Shown: positions 18,041-26,935 of the stretch, one piece after another
Numbering within the stretch: the first letter of the stretch is position 1
How the letters are laid out: each line of letters begins with the position of its first letter
Assembly (NCBI GenBank): GCA_023392595.1
Contig: JAEVYU010000073.1
Coordinates: 1 to 64,000, forward strand
Source of the DNA: Bacillota bacterium
GTDB taxonomy: Bacteria; Bacillota; UBA4882; UBA8346
Direction of reading: 5' to 3'
DNA length: 64,000 nucleotides
Notes under the pieces: model-generated
The model's database searches: none
The model's input: the letters and a program-made list of their open reading frames with translations, nothing else
What the model was told of the DNA's origin: nothing
Position numbers and translations under genes: made by a program

Positions 18041-19327
18041 CTAGCAGTTAGCTTTTTTCAACATGATGTCCAGGATGATCTTATCGGCTTCGACTGTTCC
18101 CTGGTTTCCGAGGCGGCAAAGGTTCTCAATAGTCTGTTCCGGATCGTTTTCGATAATCCCGCCGGTGGATTGGATTGCCACTCCGCGCATGGCAATGAGG
18201 GCTGATTGAACAGCCGCGCTGGTGCAAGTGGCGATCTTTAACGCACACCCGGGTTTAGCGCCGTCGCAAAGCATCCCGGTTACATTGCCGAGCATATTTT
18301 GAATTGACGATTTAATTTCCTCAATGCCCCCTCCCAACAGGTAAGTTATACCACAACTGGCTCCGATGGCGGAAATCGCCGCCCCACAAAGGGCTGACAA
18401 CCGGCCGAACTTCAATTTAATATTGATCGTAATTAAATGACTGAGCGCAACCGCCCGGAGCATTTTTTCTTTCCCTAGATGAAGTCTTTCGGCAAAAGCA
18501 ACCACGGGAAGAGTCGCCGATATACCCTGGTTGCCGCTGCCCGAATTACTCATAACGGGCATGGCGCACCCCGCCATTCTGTCATCGGATCCGGCCGCCG
18601 TTAAGTCAACCGCATACGTGGGGGTATCATCGGACAGAAGCCCTGCATCCATATTCAATTTCATAATCCGGCCCACTTGCAATCCATAAGGATATTTCAA
18701 TCCTTCCATACCAATCTTCCGATTCATTTCAATGCTTTTATCGATGATATCCAATTCCTCAACATCGATGAAACATACAAATTCCCATATGGAATCGAGG
18801 GTTAAGAATTTCATGTCTTCTGTTTCATCCAGTAAAGCAGTGCTGCAAACCTGATTGTCTTTGATAATCCGCCGATCCACTTCTATCAATACCACATTGG
18901 TATGGGTGTCTTCCATGACGACCCTGGCATAAGACTCTGGGGTTTCTACAATTACTTCGATATATAATTTTTTAGGTGAATTGGCTATCTCTACGGTTAC
19001 AATGCCCTCTTGAATCATTGCCTTTGCATTTTCAATATCCTCTTTGGTCAAGCCTGTCAATAATTCGAGACTACGATCCGTATTGTGAGCCAATACTCCT
19101 AAAGCTGTCGCTAAATTGATGCCGCAACCGCCAGTTCCCGGAATACTCACCGCCATTGCATTTTTTATTACATTACTGCTTGCAAGAACCCTGATCCGAG
19201 AAGCCGATTTGGAAGTTAGCTGTTTGCCTGCCAATGCAGCAGCATAAGCAATGGCCACCGGTTCGGTGCATCCCAGGGCCATTACTAGCTCACGATGTAG
19301 AATATCAAAAAATTTAGTCTTTTCCAT
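18041..19327 (-). CDS. L-cysteine desulfidase-type protein (UPF0597/CdsB family)
   Basis: A 428-residue cytoplasmic protein of the UPF0597 family. It has the signature CTEPVAIAYAAA at the N-terminus, a glycine-rich PGTGGCGINLA segment, SNSGSGNQGISATLPV and conserved cysteines (SALCGAA, GCALKIATCTS) that could hold a 4Fe-4S cluster. Archaeal and bacterial members break L-cysteine into sulfide, ammonia and pyruvate, and the E. coli homologue is linked to cysteine detoxification. That fits the sulfur genes elsewhere in the window. The exact substrate (cysteine or serine) is inferred. Confidence 0.8.
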   Translation of the reverse strand: MEKTKFFDILHRELVMALGCTEPVAIAYAAALAGKQLTSKSASRIRVLASSNVIKNAMAVSIPGTGGCGINLATALGVLAHNTDRSLELLTGLTKEDIENAKAMIQEGIVTVEIANSPKKLYIEVIVETPESYARVVMEDTHTNVVLIEVDRRIIKDNQVCSTALLDETEDMKFLTLDSIWEFVCFIDVEELDIIDKSIEMNRKIGMEGLKYPYGLQVGRIMKLNMDAGLLSDDTPTYAVDLTAAGSDDRMAGCAMPVMSNSGSGNQGISATLPVVAFAERLHLGKEKMLRAVALSHLITINIKLKFGRLSALCGAAISAIGASCGITYLLGGGIEEIKSSIQNMLGNVTGMLCDGAKPGCALKIATCTSAAVQSALIAMRGVAIQSTGGIIENDPEQTIENLCRLGNQGTVEADKIILDIMLKKANC

Positions 19328-19346
19328 AATGAACCCTCATGAAAAT

Positions 19347-19460
19347 GGAGTCCGTCTAAAACCCAATTTGAATCAATAAGAAATGCAATATCGGATACCC
19401 ATATATTGCATTTCTTGATCGTGGGTGCGTCAACCCACGAATTTACTTTTGAGACAGCCC
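19347..19460. repeat. MITE-like palindromic element (about 114 bp)
   Basis: Imperfect terminal inverted repeats, GGAGTCCGTCTAAAA against AGGGCTGTCTCAAAA, enclose a 14-bp perfect inverted repeat (AAGAAATGCAATAT at 19378-19391 with its complement at 19403-19416) and a 7-bp hairpin (CGTGGGT / ACCCACG). The ends resemble those of common insertion sequences. It contains no gene. Confidence 0.5.
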
Positions 19461-19560
19461 TTTTCACAAAAACTTCGCTCTTTTTGGGAATTTTCCTGCT
19501 TGCGGGTTGATTAAACCTTAGAGACTATACCCAAAACGTTTTTTGGGTGTCCTGAAAGAT

Positions 19561-20367
19561 TCAATCTTTAATCATTTCCAAAACACGGGAGGCCACTGAA
19601 TCGAAGAATTCCGGAACAACCGCTTCCACCGCCTCTATTTTCCCATCATCAGCCATTTTGGCCACTTCAGGTACAATCGGCAATTGGCCCAAAAGCGCCA
19701 GCCCGGTATTGGCTGCTACTTGCTCCGCCCTGCTCGGTCCAAAAACCTCGATCTTTTTCTTGCAGTCGGGGCATTCTATATAGCTGTAATTTTCGATAAA
19801 TCCCACAAGCGGAATACTCATTTGCTCAGCCATATGAATAGCCTTTTTGACAATCATTTCCACCAGTTCTTGAGGTGAAGTCACTACAATCATCCCATTC
19901 AAAGGTAGTGATTGCATCACAGTCAACGGTACATCACCGGTTCCGGGCGGCAAGTCTATCAACAGATAATCCAGGTCACCCCATACCACCTCGGAGAAAA
20001 ATTGTTTGACCACGCCCGAAATCATCGGCCCTCTCCAAATGACCGGTTGATCCTCCTTATCCAACAAAAAATTAATCGACATCATCTTGATGCCCAAAGT
20101 TGACTGAAGCGGTTCCAAGCCCTGCCCTTTATTAACCACCTGGCCCTTGACGCCGAAGAGTTTGGGAATGCTTGGCCCGGTAATGTCGGCATCCAAAATG
20201 CCTACCGAGAACCCCCGGCTGTTGAGTGCCGAAGCCATTAGCGCGGTGATTGAAGACTTTCCCACTCCGCCTTTGCCGCTCATCACTCCAATAACATGCT
20301 TGATCTCCCCGAAAGGATTTACACTCCTCTCAAATATCCCATGCTTAACTGTAGTTTCATCTGACAT
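19561..20367 (-). CDS. Mrp/NBP35-family P-loop ATPase
   Basis: A 268-residue Fe-S carrier-type ATPase. It has a deviant Walker A (GKGGVGKSS, 31-39), DADITGPS, LLIDLPPGTGD, and a C-terminal CPDC pair near residue 206 that bridges a 4Fe-4S cluster in the family. Members assemble or deliver Fe-S clusters. It lies downstream of the NifX-like and DUF134 genes on the same strand, a neighbourhood seen often in anaerobes. A terminator-like hairpin (ACCCAAAA / TTTTGGGT) follows near 19540. Confidence 0.9.
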   Translation of the reverse strand: MSDETTVKHGIFERSVNPFGEIKHVIGVMSGKGGVGKSSITALMASALNSRGFSVGILDADITGPSIPKLFGVKGQVVNKGQGLEPLQSTLGIKMMSINFLLDKEDQPVIWRGPMISGVVKQFFSEVVWGDLDYLLIDLPPGTGDVPLTVMQSLPLNGMIVVTSPQELVEMIVKKAIHMAEQMSIPLVGFIENYSYIECPDCKKKIEVFGPSRAEQVAANTGLALLGQLPIVPEVAKMADDGKIEAVEAVVPEFFDSVASRVLEMIKD

Positions 20368-20520
20368 CCTCTATACGCCTCATTCTAATCGTGCAAAGGT
20401 GCACGGTTTTTAAAATTATTGTTTTCTAGGGGGATTCTTTACCCTAAAACGCTAGCTCCTGACATGAACATCTTGCCGGATTAACAGAGGGCAATGATTA
20501 TCCGCGAATCATTCCAACAT

Positions 20521-20885
20521 TTAGTGGCAACCATGTCCTGCACAGCCTTGATCTGCAGCCGATTCCTTCAAATCACCCTTTTTAAACTGGTCAACCACAG
20601 TTTTCACAGTATCCCCGGTTCCGATAAATACCTTAAGACCCTCTTCATTCAAAATTTCAATCGCCCTGCGCCCCATCCCGGCACACACCACGGCTTCAAT
20701 TTTTTTCCGGCAAGTTGACCCAGGGGATGGCATTGGCCATGACTATGGTGCTGGTTTTGGTTGGGGATACTTTCCGTTTGATCGGTTGCCGTATCGGTAA
20801 TTGTAAAGTAGGGAGCTCCCCCAAAATGTTCACTGACTTTCTCTTCCAATCCCTTTTGCCCGACCGTTGGAACACAAATCTTCAT
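20521..20885 (-). pseudogene. NifX/NafY-like cofactor-binding protein, frame-shifted
   Basis: The N-terminal half (MKICVPTVGQKGLEEKVSEH, GGAPYFTI) and C-terminal half (IEAVVCAGMGRRAIEILNEE) of a dinitrogenase iron-molybdenum cofactor-family protein lie in different frames. The switch falls at a run of seven A (20700-20706). In the zero frame the codons read GGA AAA AAA, a textbook -1 slippery heptamer, and a -1 step restores a 121-residue protein of normal length. It may be a pseudogene, a sequence error or programmed frameshifting. The His-rich insert (NQHHSHGQCH) and CAGHGCH tail could bind metal. GGAGGA precedes ATG 20885. Confidence 0.75.
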
Positions 20886-20887
20886 GA

Positions 20888-21191
20888 TCATTCCTCCGAA
20901 ATTTGATTTGATGAGTTTTGAATATGAATAACCTCATTGTTCATAAGGGCAGCAATCAATTTTTGCCGACCGCCGACAAGTAGACGTTGCACTGTACCTC
21001 GGGAAACTCCCATTTTATCTCCAGCGGCTGTTTGGTCAAGCCCTTCCAAATCGCAAAGCCGCATGGCTTCAAATTCATCCGGTAAAATAGAAGTCTCGTT
21101 TAATTCTTTGCAGGAAAATGATACCGGCTTATAAAGAATCTCCCCTTCCAGGCACCTACAACAACGTTTTTTTACACCGGGGCAATTCCAT
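20888..21191 (-). pseudogene. DUF134-family HTH regulator, frame-shifted
   Basis: The C-terminal two thirds (residues SILPDEFEAMRLCDLEGLDQ, MGVSRGTVQRLLVGGRQKL) are a clear DUF134 sigma-region-4-like helix-turn-helix. The N-terminus MELPRCKK is separated from RCCRCLEGEILYKP by one surplus A in a run of seven (21167-21173); with six A the frame would be continuous. These proteins pair with NifX-like and Mrp proteins and are thought to regulate them. The gene stop overlaps the start region of the NifX-like gene. Pseudogene or homopolymer error. Confidence 0.7.
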
Positions 21192-21201
21192 CACCTCATC
21201 G

Positions 21202-21251
21202 TTATGTGCATATGCGCATAATTAGTTTACTGTTTTTTTGTCTTTTGTCAA
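21202..21251 (-). promoter_or_regulatory. Promoter and palindromic operator of the DUF134-NifX-Mrp operon
   Basis: On the minus strand TTGACA (21246-21251) and TAAACT (21224-21229) are 16 bp apart. A near-perfect 20-bp palindrome, TTATGTGCATATGCGCATAA (21202-21221), covers the expected start site, 11 bp before the ATG. This position suits a repressor, possibly the DUF134 protein itself. The remaining stretch up to 21577 holds nothing I recognise. Confidence 0.5.
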
Positions 21252-21577
21252 GTACCAACCCCCACGTTAATATCTACCGGGATGACGTCCGCAAAAGTTG
21301 TCCGCTCTAGGGGGCTCTATTTATGAAGAACATGTTGCCCGGTAAATATTTATAACCGTTCGCTGAATATTTAAATTTCCGAAAAAACCCGGAATTATTC
21401 CCTAAAAAACCATTATCCTTACTTTCGATGACGCTGGGGGTAACAAAAGCCACTACCGCCATGTTTCCCCCTTACTTAGAAAATATGGTTTTAAGCCACC
21501 TTTTTGATCTATCCGAAATGATCATTAACGAAACCTGGCAATGGGTAAATCAAAACAGTAAGTTTCGACAACCCTTC

Positions 21578-21609
21578 TTGTGTATATCGTATTATTGTAA
21601 TATAATGAT
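21578..21609 (+). promoter_or_regulatory. arsR promoter with operator
   Basis: TTGTGT and TATAAT are 17 bp apart (21578-21606). The 20-bp box TATTATTGTAATATAATGAT at 21590-21609 overlaps the -10 and recurs, with changes at four positions, at 22000-22019 before the reductase gene. Its core is ATTAT-N6-ATAAT. Confidence 0.6.
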
Positions 21610-21630
21610 TCTATTAAAAAGGAGATCCTC

Positions 21631-21915
21631 ATGGAGCATACCAATGATTTCGAAACTCTAGCTTCCAAAGCAGAGCTCTTAAAAGCAATTGCTCATCCGG
21701 TCAGGCTCTGTATTGTTCGGCGCCTCATGGAACAAGGCGAATGCAATGTCAACAAAATGCAGGATTGTCTTAAAATTCCTCAGTCCACCATCTCCCAACA
21801 TCTCGGTAAATTAAGGGATCTCGGAATTATTAAGGGCAACCGGCAGGGTGTGGAAATATATTATCAAGTCGTAAACGAAGATGTCCAAAATGTAGTCAAG
21901 GCTTTATTCTCTTAA
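21631..21915 (+). CDS. ArsR-family repressor, likely sulfur/persulfide-responsive
   Basis: A 94-residue winged-helix repressor (AELLKAIAHPVRLCIVRRLM, CLKIPQSTISQHLGKLRDLG, GVEIYYQV). Cysteines at 27, 38 and 46 lie around the helices that hold sensing thiols in ArsR proteins. Its own promoter carries a box repeated before the downstream CoA-disulfide reductase/rhodanese/TusA gene, so it probably represses both. By analogy with SqrR/BigR-type ArsR proteins the signal may be persulfide, but metals remain possible. AAGGAG precedes the ATG. Confidence 0.85.
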   Translation: MEHTNDFETLASKAELLKAIAHPVRLCIVRRLMEQGECNVNKMQDCLKIPQSTISQHLGKLRDLGIIKGNRQGVEIYYQVVNEDVQNVVKALFS

Positions 21916-21999
21916 GAATAAACTCTTTGATATCATCGTTTGTAATTTTTTTCACGGATCAAATGGTGAAGATGGGAATTTGTTTTACAACTTAAATCA

Positions 22000-22019
22000 T
22001 ATTATCAAAATATAATAAT
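22000..22019 (+). promoter_or_regulatory. Second copy of the ArsR operator
   Basis: TATTATCAAAATATAATAAT lies 45 bp before the reductase start codon and matches the arsR box at 16 of 20 positions with the same ATTAT-N6-ATAAT dyad. Confidence 0.55.
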
Positions 22020-22063
22020 ATTAAAATCTATTTTTGTTGAAATGAATACGAGGAGTGATTGTC

Positions 22064-24520
22064 ATGGTGAAAAAAGTAGTCATTGTCGGCGGGGTCGCAG
22101 GTGGAGCCAGTACCGCGGCCAGATTACGGCGTTTGGATGAACAACTGGAAATCGTTCTCCTGGAAAAAGGTGATGCCATATCCTATGCCAACTGTGGATT
22201 GCCTTATTACATCGGCGGGGTTATTACCGACCGGGATGATCTTTTCGTGCAAACCCCTGAAGGCATGAAGAAACGTTTTAATATTGACGTCCGGGTTAAT
22301 CATGAGGTTTTAAAAATCGATCCGGCAAAACACGAATTATTTATTAAAGATCTGCAACAAGGTAATACCTATGTGGAATCCTATGACCAGCTCGTCCTTT
22401 CCCCCGGCTCGAAACCGATTGTTCCCAAGGCGCCTGGTGTTGATTTATCGAAAGTCTTTACGTTACGAAATATTCCCGATACCGACCGCATCAAACAATA
22501 TCTGACGGATAACAATGTTGCCTCCGCGGTCGTGGTCGGCGGGGGCTTTATTGGCCTTGAAATGGCTGAAAATTTGTCGGACTTAAACATTAAAGTATCG
22601 CTCATCGAAATGGCGCCTCAAGTATTGAACAATCTTGATTATGAAATGGCAGCTATGGTTCATCAAGAATTACGGGGCAAAAAAATCGACCTTATCCTTG
22701 GAAACGGCCTGGCTGCAATCAATCAGAATGATGAAGCCCTTGAAGTCGTTCTAAGCGGCGGACAAAAAATTCTTGCCGATATGGTCATCATGGCCGTGGG
22801 AGTGAAACCGGAAACTAAGCTTGCCGCAGAGGCCGGATTAACGATCGGCGCTACCGGAGCCATTCAAGTCAATCCAAAGATGCAAACCTCCGACCCCAAT
22901 ATCTATGCAGTGGGGGATGCGGTGGAAATCCAAGAAATCATCTCTGGAAAACCCGGATGGCTTCCGCTAGCCGGACCGGCTAACCGTCAGGGACGTTTGC
23001 TGGCTGATATTTTAGCCGGGCGGGACGAAAATTATCATGGCGCCCAGGGCACGTCAATTGTGAAAGCTTTTAACTTGGCTGCCGGTTCCACCGGATTAAA
23101 CGAAAAGGCTCTAAAAAAATGGAATATTCCATACTTAACCTCAATAACCCATCCCAATTCCCATGCTGCTTATTACCCGGGAGCTTCACCCCTTACGATA
23201 AAATTGCTCTTTGCTCCGGAAAGTGGGCAACTCTTTGGAGCCCAAGTCGTTGGTTATGAAGGTGTCGACAAACGGCTTGATGTCTTGGCGACTGCCATCC
23301 GGTTCCGAAAAACGGTTTTCGATTTGATGGATTTGGAGCTAGCCTATGCCCCACCGTTTTCATCGGCTAAGGATCCGGTGAACATTGCCGGTTATGCCGC
23401 CGCAAACATCATAAATCAAGATGTGGACGCACTGAGTTGGGATCAATTGGAAAGCCACCCGCACAGCTTTTACCTGGATGTCCGGGAGCCGATTGAAGTA
23501 GAACTGGGTACTCTACCTGGGGCTGTTAATATTCCCCTCCATGAACTTAGAGGACGCCTTGGAGAATTGCCCAAGGGCAAAGAAATCATTGTGAACTGTC
23601 AGGTTGGCTTACGGGCCTACATCGCATCCCGTATCCTGCTTCAAAACGGCTTTGCCAAAGTGAAAAATCTGAGTGGCGGTTATAAAACTTATCATATTGC
23701 AAGGCAGGAACGAAGTTTCTTAGATGGGTCCGTAAAGCCCAAAATCGCCGGTGTTCCGCTTAATGCCCATCCCAAGGAGGAAAATACCAATATGGAAATT
23801 GTAAAAGTAAATGCCTGCGGCTTACAGTGCCCCGGTCCAATTCTGCAATTATATAACCGGATGCAACCATTAAACGAGGGCGATATTCTGGAAATAACCG
23901 CTTCCGATCCCGGATTTGCCAATGATGCGGAAGCCTGGTGCTCCAGAACCGGCAACACCTTAATTCACCTAGACCGGGGGGCCGGTCAAATAACAGCCCG
24001 GATTCGTAAAGGAGCAACTGCCAAAGCTCCAACGGTGATTACAACTTTACCTCAGGACAAAACGATTGTAGTTTTCAGCGGTGATTTGGATAAAGCGATA
24101 GCGAGCTTCATCATTGCGACCGGAGCGGCATCGATGGGCCGACAAGTGACCATGTTCTTTACTTTCTGGGGGTTAAATATTTTACGCAAGCCCAAAAGAG
24201 TGAAAGTTCAAAAAGGCTTACTCGATAAAATGTTTGGCATGATGATGCCGCGGGGTTCATTCAAGTTAGAATTATCAAGAATGAATATGGGTGGCATCGG
24301 ACCGAAGATGATTCGGATGGTGATGCGAAAGAAGAATATTGCTGCGCTGGAAACCATGATCGGGGAAGCCCGAATGATGGGCATCAAAATGGTAGCCTGC
24401 CAAATGTCCATGGATGTTATGGGCATCAAGAAAGAGGAATTAATCGAAGGCGTGGAAGTCGGCGGGGTTGCTTCCTACCTGGCTGCCGCCGAGCAGGGAA
24501 ATGTAAATTTATTCATTTAA
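22064..24520 (+). CDS. CoA-disulfide/persulfide reductase with rhodanese, TusA and DsrE domains
   Basis: An 818-residue sulfur-trafficking fusion. Residues 1-450 form an FAD/NAD(P)-disulfide reductase with GGVAGGAS and the single redox cysteine C44 (YANCGLPYY), as in CoADR/Npsr. A rhodanese domain follows (YLDVREPIEVELGTLPGAVN, active Cys in VNCQVGLRAY). Then come a TusA-like domain (NACGLQCPGPI) and a C-terminal DsrE/F-like domain (about 670-818). It probably reduces CoA persulfide or polysulfide and passes sulfane sulfur along its own cysteines. ATG 22064 has GAGGAG upstream; the earlier GTG lies inside that site. Regulated with arsR by a shared box. Confidence 0.92.
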   Translation: MVKKVVIVGGVAGGASTAARLRRLDEQLEIVLLEKGDAISYANCGLPYYIGGVITDRDDLFVQTPEGMKKRFNIDVRVNHEVLKIDPAKHELFIKDLQQGNTYVESYDQLVLSPGSKPIVPKAPGVDLSKVFTLRNIPDTDRIKQYLTDNNVASAVVVGGGFIGLEMAENLSDLNIKVSLIEMAPQVLNNLDYEMAAMVHQELRGKKIDLILGNGLAAINQNDEALEVVLSGGQKILADMVIMAVGVKPETKLAAEAGLTIGATGAIQVNPKMQTSDPNIYAVGDAVEIQEIISGKPGWLPLAGPANRQGRLLADILAGRDENYHGAQGTSIVKAFNLAAGSTGLNEKALKKWNIPYLTSITHPNSHAAYYPGASPLTIKLLFAPESGQLFGAQVVGYEGVDKRLDVLATAIRFRKTVFDLMDLELAYAPPFSSAKDPVNIAGYAAANIINQDVDALSWDQLESHPHSFYLDVREPIEVELGTLPGAVNIPLHELRGRLGELPKGKEIIVNCQVGLRAYIASRILLQNGFAKVKNLSGGYKTYHIARQERSFLDGSVKPKIAGVPLNAHPKEENTNMEIVKVNACGLQCPGPILQLYNRMQPLNEGDILEITASDPGFANDAEAWCSRTGNTLIHLDRGAGQITARIRKGATAKAPTVITTLPQDKTIVVFSGDLDKAIASFIIATGAASMGRQVTMFFTFWGLNILRKPKRVKVQKGLLDKMFGMMMPRGSFKLELSRMNMGGIGPKMIRMVMRKKNIAALETMIGEARMMGIKMVACQMSMDVMGIKKEELIEGVEVGGVASYLAAAEQGNVNLFI

Positions 24521-24551
24521 GATGGATTCATAAAGCCTAGCGCCCTTGGTG

Positions 24552-24604
24552 GCCGCCGGTAATACTTTGGGAATGTTGCAACCAAAGTTGCCCGGCGGTT
24601 TTTT
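24552..24604 (+). terminator. Rho-independent terminator
   Basis: CCGCCGG (24553-24559) pairs with CCGGCGG (24592-24598), with an inner TTTGG/CCAAA stem and a TTTTTT tail. Confidence 0.8.
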
Positions 24605-24711
24605 CCATTGAAATATGCTATTGGAGTGGCAAAAAAATGTCTCAACTTGTGGTCAAATATCCCGATAAATAATTATAAGACAACTTGATATTGGTCGAAA
24701 GGAGCTGCAAC

Positions 24712-26781
24712 ATGAAACTACCCTTCAGAAAACTTCAGGCGCCAACTCCCAGTTATACTTTGCCCCAACCCATATCGGTACAACTCAGGAATATTAGTAT
24801 TAATAAAAAACTCCCACTGTTTATTATGTTCAGCATCGTGATTACTGTCTTCCTAACTGTCGGAACCACTCTTTTATTCTTTTTACAACACAATAATGCC
24901 GTTGCTGAAAAAAATGCCATCAACGGAATGAATGGCCTGAACCTTTCCCTCGATGAGTACAAGAATAAAGCCTTAAACTATGCATCCATTCTTGCCAGCC
25001 ATCCCAGTATAGCAAAAGCAGTCGCTGAGCATAATACATCATCCTTGTTGAACCATTTAACGCCCCTGATTAAAAAAGCTCATATTGATTTTGTAACGGT
25101 TACGGATGCCAACGGTATTGTACTTGCGCGGACTCACGAACCTTCGAACTACGGAGACAGTATAACAAACCAGTTGAACGTGGAGATGGCTCTTAAAGGG
25201 GAGGCTTTTGCAACCATTGAAAAAGGGACGGCCGTTAAAATATCGGCCCGGGCTGGGGTTCCTGTTAAAAATGAAGCCGGAAATATTATTGGAGTCATCT
25301 CTACAGGATACCGATTGGAAAAGCCGGAAATCGTCGATCATATTAAGAAAACTTTTCGAACGGACGCCACCATCTTCCTCAATGATGTTAGGCTTGCAAC
25401 CACCATCCAAAAAGATGGTCACCGGGCAGTCGGAACCCGTCTCGATCCCCGGATTGCCAAGGTGGTATTAACCGATAACCGTCAATATCTTGGTACAACT
25501 AAAATTCTCGGCATCCCCTACATAACGGCCTATATGCCGTTATTGGGTCCGGACAACCGGCCCATCGGCGTGTTATTTGCCGGTGAATCTTTGAAGGAAG
25601 TCTATAGTACAAGTAATATTGTATTACTAAGTGTAACCGTTATCACACTCCTATTGATAATGCTGGCCTATTTTATGGTCAAGTTCTTTTTAGCCGGGAA
25701 TATCATTAAACCGTTAAAGACAGCAGTCAGCGTGCTAAAACAAGTTGCCGACGGGAACCTCAACGTTGAAATCCCCGAATCAGAGATCTCCCGGGATGAA
25801 ATCGGACAACTCCTGTCCTCATTAAAAATTATGGTGGGAAATGTCAAGGAATTGGTCCATGAGATTCAGGTTCTGGGAGAAACAGTGGCCGCATCGGCGG
25901 AAGAAATGATGGCTTCATCCGAAGAAGTTACCAAGGCAGGAGAACATGTCGTGGGCGCCATCACCGACCTGGCAAGAGAAGCCTCCGAACAGGCAGTTTT
26001 GACCGAAAAGGGAAATACCAAGATCAAAGATATCGTTGAAGGGCTACGTCAAATTGCGGCCGCAATGGAAAATTCCGAGGAACTGGCGACAAAAACCTGG
26101 GAAAACATGAATCAGGGGCATAAAGTTGTCCAGCTTCAGGAGAGCAAGATGGAAGAAAATAAAAAGTTAACGGCCAAAGTTAACACTTCCATTTATAATT
26201 TGACCCAAATGTCTTCCGAAATCGAAGAAATCCTCTCCGTTATTCGGGGCGTCGCTGAACAAACAAACTTACTGGCTATTAACGCAGCAATAGAGGCGGC
26301 CCGCGCCAAAGAACAGGGGAGAGGTTTTGCGGTCGTCGCTCAACAAGTCAAATCTTTGTCGGAACAGTCCGGAAACTCTGTAGAAAATATCAGTTCCATC
26401 GTTCATACTCTCCAAGCCCATATCGGAGAAATTGTAGAAGAAATGAACCAAATGGAATCCGTTGCCGATGAAGGAGAAAAATCATTGCGTGATTTAATTT
26501 CAATGTTCCGGAACGCATCGGAATCCGTAGAGGTCATCACAGCAAGAATTAAAACTGTTTCCAAAGCGGCAGATGAATTAACAAGCAACGCCAATCACGC
26601 GGGAACGTCCATCGAAGAAATTGCCAGCATAGCCGAAGAAACTGCCGCCGGTTCGGAAGAGGTCTCGGCTTCTTCCGAAGAACAGACCGCCTATATGCAG
26701 CAAATCGCTTCTTCTGCGGAAGATTTGGCAGAAATAGCCAGCCAACTACTTAATAAGATCCACCGCTTTCATGTAGATTAA
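24712..26781 (+). CDS. Methyl-accepting chemotaxis protein
   Basis: A 689-residue chemoreceptor beginning at ATG 24712 (AAAGGAG upstream). Two membrane helices (about 36-60 and 300-325) enclose a Cache-type ligand domain (VTVTDANGIVLARTHEP ... GVISTGYRLEKPEIV). HAMP follows, then the long coiled-coil signalling domain with the hairpin tip GVAEQTNLLAINAAIEAARAKEQGRGFAVVA. It would control flagellar or other motility through CheA/CheW, none of which are in the window. Ligand unknown; Cache domains of this type often bind carboxylates. Confidence 0.93.
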   Translation: MKLPFRKLQAPTPSYTLPQPISVQLRNISINKKLPLFIMFSIVITVFLTVGTTLLFFLQHNNAVAEKNAINGMNGLNLSLDEYKNKALNYASILASHPSIAKAVAEHNTSSLLNHLTPLIKKAHIDFVTVTDANGIVLARTHEPSNYGDSITNQLNVEMALKGEAFATIEKGTAVKISARAGVPVKNEAGNIIGVISTGYRLEKPEIVDHIKKTFRTDATIFLNDVRLATTIQKDGHRAVGTRLDPRIAKVVLTDNRQYLGTTKILGIPYITAYMPLLGPDNRPIGVLFAGESLKEVYSTSNIVLLSVTVITLLLIMLAYFMVKFFLAGNIIKPLKTAVSVLKQVADGNLNVEIPESEISRDEIGQLLSSLKIMVGNVKELVHEIQVLGETVAASAEEMMASSEEVTKAGEHVVGAITDLAREASEQAVLTEKGNTKIKDIVEGLRQIAAAMENSEELATKTWENMNQGHKVVQLQESKMEENKKLTAKVNTSIYNLTQMSSEIEEILSVIRGVAEQTNLLAINAAIEAARAKEQGRGFAVVAQQVKSLSEQSGNSVENISSIVHTLQAHIGEIVEEMNQMESVADEGEKSLRDLISMFRNASESVEVITARIKTVSKAADELTSNANHAGTSIEEIASIAEETAAGSEEVSASSEEQTAYMQQIASSAEDLAEIASQLLNKIHRFHVD

Positions 26782-26804
26782 CTGTCCGTCATCCATTAAA
26801 AAGA

Positions 26805-26917
26805 GGCTGTTGCAAAAAGGATTAAAATCAATGAGAAATACAATCTATACCATAAATAACGGTAAAGTTTTACATATACTATATTCTCTACCGATCAATC
26901 TTATTTTGCAACAGACC
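26805..26917. repeat. MITE-like element with CTGTTGCAAAA ends
   Basis: CTGTTGCAAAA (26807-26817) and its complement TTTTGCAACAG (26904-26914) bound about 110 bp of AT-rich DNA without a gene. The ends match the terminal repeats of widespread insertion sequences (GGCTGTTGCAAAA type). It lies between convergent genes and may also serve as a terminator. Confidence 0.55.
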
Positions 26918-26935
26918 CTTCCCAAGCATCAAGAT

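Noticed and set aside
21428..21661. A 77-codon plus-strand frame before arsR
   Set aside because: It has no ribosome binding site, runs through the arsR promoter and overlaps the arsR start; no recognisable family.
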